Source: Alphaproteobacteria bacterium (GTDB lineage Bacteria; Pseudomonadota; Alphaproteobacteria; Sphingomonadales; Sphingomonadaceae). From it: 10,719 nt of DNA. Positions 8,101 to 10,719 of the stretch are shown here, piece after piece (positions within the stretch are counted from its first letter, which is position 1; the number at the start of each line of letters is the position of its first letter). The translations under genes were made by a program, and so were the position numbers. The notes beneath the pieces were generated by a model that did no database searches, had not been told where the DNA came from, and saw only the letters and a list, made by a program, of their open reading frames with translations. Location of the stretch: positions 1 through 10,719 of the forward strand of contig JAQGLD010000045.1 in NCBI GenBank assembly GCA_028293055.1, read 5' to 3'.

Positions 8101-9762
8101 GGCGGCGGAGTCTTCCCGCGCAGCCAGAAATCGATCCCGGTCTCGCCGGAGATCGCCGCCCTGCTCGGCCTGACCGACGAAGCGGTCTCGCCTGCCGCCC
8201 TCATCGTCGCGATCCTGAAGGCGAAGGTCGAACTGCTCTGGTTCGGCGGCATCGGCACCTACATCAAGGCGCGGTCGGAGAATAATAGCGAGGTCGGCGA
8301 TCCCGCCAACGACCCGGTCCGGATCAACGGCGAGGATGTCCGCGCGACCGCGATCGGTGAGGGCGCCAACCTCGCCATCACCCAGGCCGGGCGGATCGAA
8401 TTCGCCGAGGCCGGCGGCCGGATCAATACCGACTTCATCGACAATTCGGCCGGAGTCGATTGCTCGGATAATGAGGTCAACATCAAGATCCCCCTCAACC
8501 GGGAGATGGTCGAGGGCCGCCTCGAATTCGAGGAGCGCAACCTCTTGCTCGCCGAGATGACCGACGAGGTCGCGCGGATCGTGCTCGAGGACAATCGCCT
8601 CCAGACCCTGGCTCTGTCGATCGCCCAGCGCGGCGGCGCGGTCGAGCTTCCGCCGATGGTCCGGGTCATCGAGATGCTCGAGGAAGACGGCCGGCTCAAC
8701 CGCGCGGTCGAGGGGATCGAGTCGAACGAGGAATTGATGCGGCGTGCGCAGGAAAATCGCGGACTCACCAGGCCCGAGCTCGCGGTGCTTCTCTCGACGT
8801 CCAAGATGGCGCTGCAATCGGCGATCGAGCGCGGCAAGCTGCCCGACGATCCGACCCTCGAGGAGGACCTGCTCGCCGCTTTCCCCAGGCAGATGCAGGA
8901 GCGGCAGCGCCAGGCGATCCTCGATCACCGCCTGCGCCGCGAGATCGTCGCGACCAAGATCGCCAATCGCTTGGTCAATCGGCTCGGAATCATCGCGCCG
9001 TTCGCGCTCACCGAAGAAGAGGGCGCCTCGTTCGGCCAGGCGGCCTCGGCCTTCGTCGCCGCGGAACGGCTGTTCGCAATGGACGGGTTCTGGCGCGACC
9101 TCGATTCTGCCGACGTGCCCGAGCAGCTTCGCCTCGAGTTGTTCGACGAAGCGTCCAAGGCGCTCCAGCTCCATATCGCGGACATATTGCGCAACACACC
9201 TGCGACGGCGAAGCTTTCCGACACCGTCGAGACGCTCGAGCCGGGCCTCGCCAAGCTCAACGATGCGGTCGACCGGCTGCTCCGCAAGGAGGTCGCAGCC
9301 GAATCGGCCGAACGGCGCAAGCAGCTGATCGAACGCGGCGCCCCGGCGGGAATCGCCGACCGATTGGTCAGGCTTTACGAGCTGGACGGCGCGATCGGCA
9401 TCGCCGCGCTCGGCCGCCGGCTTGGAGTCGACGAAATTGCGTTGACCGAGGCCTATACCCGCCTCGGCGAGGTGCTCGGGCTCGATTGGGCGCAGGGTGC
9501 GGCGCACCGCTTCCCGGCACGCGACCATTGGGAACGGTTGCTTACCGCCGGCCTTGCGCGCGATTTCGAGCAGCTCAGGCTCGATTTCCTCCAGCGCAAG
9601 AAAGGCGAGCCGCAGGACGCGGTCGAACAGTGGACCGCCGCCCAGGGCCCGCGCATCGAGCAGTTCCGCAGACTCGTCGACCGCGCCCGCAATGTGCCGA
9701 TCACCACCGCGCCGATGCTCGCCCAGATCGCCACCCAGGCGCGGGTCCTGCTAGGAAGATGA
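5107..9762 (+). CDS. gdhZ: NAD-specific glutamate dehydrogenase, large (about 170 kDa) type
   Basis: The 1551-residue enzyme oxidatively deaminates L-glutamate to 2-oxoglutarate and ammonium with NAD+. It is the large bacterial class (Bac_GDH, PF05088), represented by GdhZ of Caulobacter. The roughly 730-residue N-terminal part matches the regulatory, ACT-like region of that class. The dehydrogenase core spans about residues 739-1135 and carries GGPIARGGLRWSD (757-769), Lys783 and Lys788 in LMKAQMVKNAV, PTGAKGGFYPKH with the likely catalytic Lys798, the nucleotide-binding stretch GVGDMSGDVFGNG (about 932-944), and WFGGIGTYIK. A helical C-terminal region follows. Length is typical. The ATG at 5107 is chosen for its GGGAG (5093-5097), 9 bases upstream; the frame is open back to an ATG at 4918, but those 63 codons look non-coding. 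It stands as a single-gene unit, ending beside a large inverted repeat. Confidence 0.96.
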   Translation: MNSESMVAEPAADVHIVDALALALVEGALPGELEGFSDQDRLEAARFLADCAATRAHGKPGVKLETTGAALGQRHMRIAIINDDMPFLVDSVANTLAARGLTVRRLLHPVVRVERDENDRLTAVRPAGEGDETRESMIYLEVAREDARGRRELLADLQRTLQDVRAAVGDWEAMRAQMHADADRIEDEEGRALLHWFADGAMTLLGFEVERAGEESSGRLGLFRIPGDPTDEGGCEGAIRYFERGGEEPLMAKGDRRSTVHRRVPLDLVVVPVRGKDGIDGVGVHIGLWTSQALSAPVEDVPLLRRRLAQLEADLGFGASGHSGKALRHALNSLPHDLLINLDIECVRELVLTAMSLADRPRPTLILARSILKGHLFAFVWLPRDELTTRRRIAISDMIAGAAGGRVTNWSVELGDGDLALVRYTFTIAASRPTPDASALDRQIDDMVRGWDPSVEAQLTELTGGNRATRLAIAYAPAFPSAYRERYGAADAALDIVRLHGLADDRARSVRLYRLDAEESSQLRMKLYRLGGLVPLSDVVPVLEYFGFKVLKETPTRLDDDMGNIHEFVLAMADGSAAEPVMVRAEVVEQAVAAVLEGRAENDAFNQLIVSTALDQRSVVLLRAWFRYLRQTGLSYGLATVSEALRRAPDVTRGLVGLFDAVHDPALAEGREAAIAAAEEAISEGLAGVAGIDDDRILRLIHGVVSATLRTNAFSAASREALAFKMDSARVPGLPQPLPWREIWVYSPRLEGIHLRGGPIARGGLRWSDRRDDFRTEILGLMKAQMVKNAVIVPTGAKGGFYPKHLPPATDRDAWLAEGTESYRIFIRSLLSVTDNIVGTKLVHPENVRVLDGDDPYFVVAADKGTATFSDVANAIAIERNFWLGDAFASGGSYGYDHKAMGITARGAWVSVQRHFRETGVDVQTQSIRVAGVGDMSGDVFGNGMLLSKALKVVAAFDHRHIFIDPDPDPARSWEERNRMFALPRSSWDDYDKSLISKGGGVFPRSQKSIPVSPEIAALLGLTDEAVSPAALIVAILKAKVELLWFGGIGTYIKARSENNSEVGDPANDPVRINGEDVRATAIGEGANLAITQAGRIEFAEAGGRINTDFIDNSAGVDCSDNEVNIKIPLNREMVEGRLEFEERNLLLAEMTDEVARIVLEDNRLQTLALSIAQRGGAVELPPMVRVIEMLEEDGRLNRAVEGIESNEELMRRAQENRGLTRPELAVLLSTSKMALQSAIERGKLPDDPTLEEDLLAAFPRQMQERQRQAILDHRLRREIVATKIANRLVNRLGIIAPFALTEEEGASFGQAASAFVAAERLFAMDGFWRDLDSADVPEQLRLELFDEASKALQLHIADILRNTPATAKLSDTVETLEPGLAKLNDAVDRLLRKEVAAESAERRKQLIERGAPAGIADRLVRLYELDGAIGIAALGRRLGVDEIALTEAYTRLGEVLGLDWAQGAAHRFPARDHWERLLTAGLARDFEQLRLDFLQRKKGEPQDAVEQWTAAQGPRIEQFRRLVDRARNVPITTAPMLAQIATQARVLLGR

Positions 9763-9767
9763 TTCGT

Positions 9768-9925
9768 CCTCCCCGCGGCGCAACCGGGGGGGACCACCTG
9801 CAAGGTGGTGGAGGTGTATGGCAGCAAGTTCGGCGGTTCGCGCGCGAACCACAGGGGTCCACGACTTCTACCCCTCCACCACCCTTACGGATGGTCCCCC
9901 TCCCCGCCGCTTCGCGGCAGGGAGG
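9768..9925. repeat. Large cruciform-type inverted repeat, family C
   Basis: Two arms (about 9768-9818 and 9867-9925) are imperfect reverse complements. They share the blocks CCTCCCC, GGGGGACCA and GGTGGTGGAGG and their complements. The centre contains a perfect 16-bp palindrome, GGTTCGCGCGCGAACC (9835-9850). Local hairpins lie within the arms: ACCACC/GGTGGT (9793-9809) in the left, and a GCCGC/GCGGC stem with flanking pairs (9899-9925) in the right. It resembles CTCCCC-type intergenic repeats of sphingomonads (from memory). It lies between convergent genes, and its right arm overlaps the end of the ribbon-helix-helix gene. Confidence 0.75.
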
Positions 9926-10139
9926 CTTTCGCACGCTCGTACAACCACACCCGGATCGCGCTGGCCAGGTTCGCGCCGGAGCCCTCGAGCCGCTCCACGT
10001 CGATCCGCGCCACCAATGCGTTCAGCGGAACGCCCTCGGCCTCGGCCGCCTCGCGCAGGCCCTGCCAGAAGACCGGCTCGAGGCTGATCGAGGTGGCATG
10101 GCCGGCGATCATCATCGATCGCTTGATCGGACCCGCCAT
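9885..10139 (-). CDS. Ribbon-helix-helix domain protein
   Basis: The 84-residue protein has a ribbon-helix-helix fold of the alphaproteobacterial RHH_4 type. The strand segment IAGHATSISLE (residues 11-21) is followed by helix A (PVFWQGLREAAEAEG) and helix B (PLNALVARIDVERL), then a further helix (NLASAIRVWLYERAKA). Such proteins normally bind DNA as dimers, but no target is known to me. The start at 10139 has GGGAG (10147-10143) only 3 bases upstream; Met9 or Met10 are alternatives. The last dozen codons and the stop (TAA, 9887-9885) lie in the right arm of repeat C, so the tail after about residue 72 (LPRSGGEGDHP) looks repeat-derived. It follows phaB on the same strand after 106 bases, and may be co-transcribed with it. 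Confidence 0.85.
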   Translation of the reverse strand: MAGPIKRSMMIAGHATSISLEPVFWQGLREAAEAEGVPLNALVARIDVERLEGSGANLASAIRVWLYERAKASLPRSGGEGDHP

Positions 10140-10145
10140 CTGCTC

Positions 10146-10232
10146 CCGTCATTCCAGCGAAAGCTGGAATCTCCCTTTTGCATCCACCTCGACCAAGCGA
10201 CAACGAGATCCCGGCTTTCGCCGGGATGACGG
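10146..10232. repeat. Paired inverted REP hairpins (REPIN-like), family D
   Basis: Two 28-base arms in opposite orientation (10146-10173 and 10205-10232) match at 24 of 28 positions. Each folds into a perfect 8-bp stem with a GAAA or TTTC loop (10151-10170 and 10208-10227). The four differences are two compensating base-pair changes in the stem, so structure is conserved over sequence. The pair fills the gap between phaB and the ribbon-helix-helix gene, and its left end touches the latter's ribosome site. Confidence 0.85.
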
Positions 10233-10245
10233 CCTGTCGGCGCCG

Positions 10246-10719
10246 TCAGTACATATGCTGGCCGCCGTTGATCGACAAAGTGGAGCCGGTGACGAACCCG
10301 GCATCCTCGCCGCACAGGAAGAGCACTCCGCGCGCGATCTCCTCCGCCTTGCCGAGCCGGCCGACCGGGATCTTCGCGACGATCTTGGCGAGCACATCCT
10401 CGGGAACCGCTGCGACCATCTCGGTGTCGATATAGCCGGGCGCGATCGCGTTGACCGTGACTCCGGACCGCGCGCCTTCCTGGGCGAGCGCCTTGGTAAA
10501 GCCGTGGATGCCCGATTTGGCGGCGGCGTAGTTCACCTGCCCATATTGCCCGGCCTGTCCATTAATCGACCCGATGTTGACGATCCGCCCCCAACCACGA
10601 GAAACCATGCCGGGAAACGTCGCCTTGGCCATGTTGAAACACCCGCCCAGGTTGACGCGCATCACGTCGTTCCAGTCCTCGAAGGTCATATTGGCCATCG
10701 TGCCATCGCGGGTGATGCC
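10246..10719 (-). CDS. phaB: Acetoacetyl-CoA reductase (PhaB/PhbB), 3' part
   Basis: The frame enters from the right edge and ends at TGA 10248-10246, giving 157 C-terminal residues. PhaB is an NADPH-dependent short-chain dehydrogenase that reduces acetoacetyl-CoA to (R)-3-hydroxybutyryl-CoA, the monomer precursor of polyhydroxybutyrate. Visible marks are GITRDGT at the edge, WNDVMRVNLGGCFNM, the catalytic Ser in RIVNIGSINGQ, and the Tyr/Lys pair in YGQVNYAAAKSG, followed by APGYIDTEMV and GSTLSINGGQHMY. The GITRD and SINGQ-GQYGQVNY combination separates it from FabG, which is the main alternative. The N-terminal cofactor-binding half lies outside the window. Confidence 0.92.
   Translation of the reverse strand, partial: GITRDGTMANMTFEDWNDVMRVNLGGCFNMAKATFPGMVSRGWGRIVNIGSINGQAGQYGQVNYAAAKSGIHGFTKALAQEGARSGVTVNAIAPGYIDTEMVAAVPEDVLAKIVAKIPVGRLGKAEEIARGVLFLCGEDAGFVTGSTLSINGGQHMY

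Noticed and set aside
5407..9528. A 1373-codon open frame on the minus strand inside the glutamate dehydrogenase gene.
   Set aside because: Long antisense frames are expected opposite GC-rich, codon-biased genes. The translation is rich in Asp, Arg, Gly and Leu with no recognisable domain, and the plus strand carries a complete known enzyme.

Overview
The window is high-GC DNA that reads as chromosomal sequence from an alphaproteobacterium, most likely a sphingomonad. The main reasons are the gene order nuoN - birA - coaX - RNase J - DUF1467, the roughly 1550-residue NAD-glutamate dehydrogenase, and the intergenic hairpin repeats that resemble those of Sphingomonas-type genomes. The taxonomic call rests on recall of synteny and protein style, not on a search.

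Layout. Positions 1-339 hold the last 112 codons of nuoN (complex I). After a 148-base gap filled by an inverted repeat come birA (488-1201) and coaX (1203-1985), one base apart and clearly co-transcribed. A 100-base gap with a small hairpin leads to the RNase J gene (2086-3726). That gene is intact in frame and carries all catalytic motifs, but has a TGA stop at codon 252. A two-helix DUF1467 membrane protein follows (3793-4062). On the minus strand, 4157-4705 encodes an unrecognised 182-residue protein. A 401-base divergent intergenic region (4706-5106) has candidate regulatory sites and precedes the large glutamate dehydrogenase (5107-9762). A large cruciform-type repeat (about 9768-9925) separates its end from a minus-strand ribbon-helix-helix gene (9885-10139). 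The window closes with the 3' part of the acetoacetyl-CoA reductase gene phaB (minus strand, 10246-10719), cut by the window edge.

How the genes work together. The left block is housekeeping: respiratory complex I, biotinylation of carboxylases, the first step of CoA synthesis, and RNA processing. Glutamate dehydrogenase feeds carbon from glutamate into the TCA cycle. PhaB makes the monomer precursor of polyhydroxybutyrate. I see no defence system, mobile element, CRISPR array, tRNA or rRNA.

The strongest unusual signal is the nonsense codon in RNase J. Second is the density of intergenic palindromes of several families, one of which has been recruited as the C-terminal codons of the ribbon-helix-helix gene. 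Third is a pair of CtrA-like boxes upstream of the glutamate dehydrogenase.
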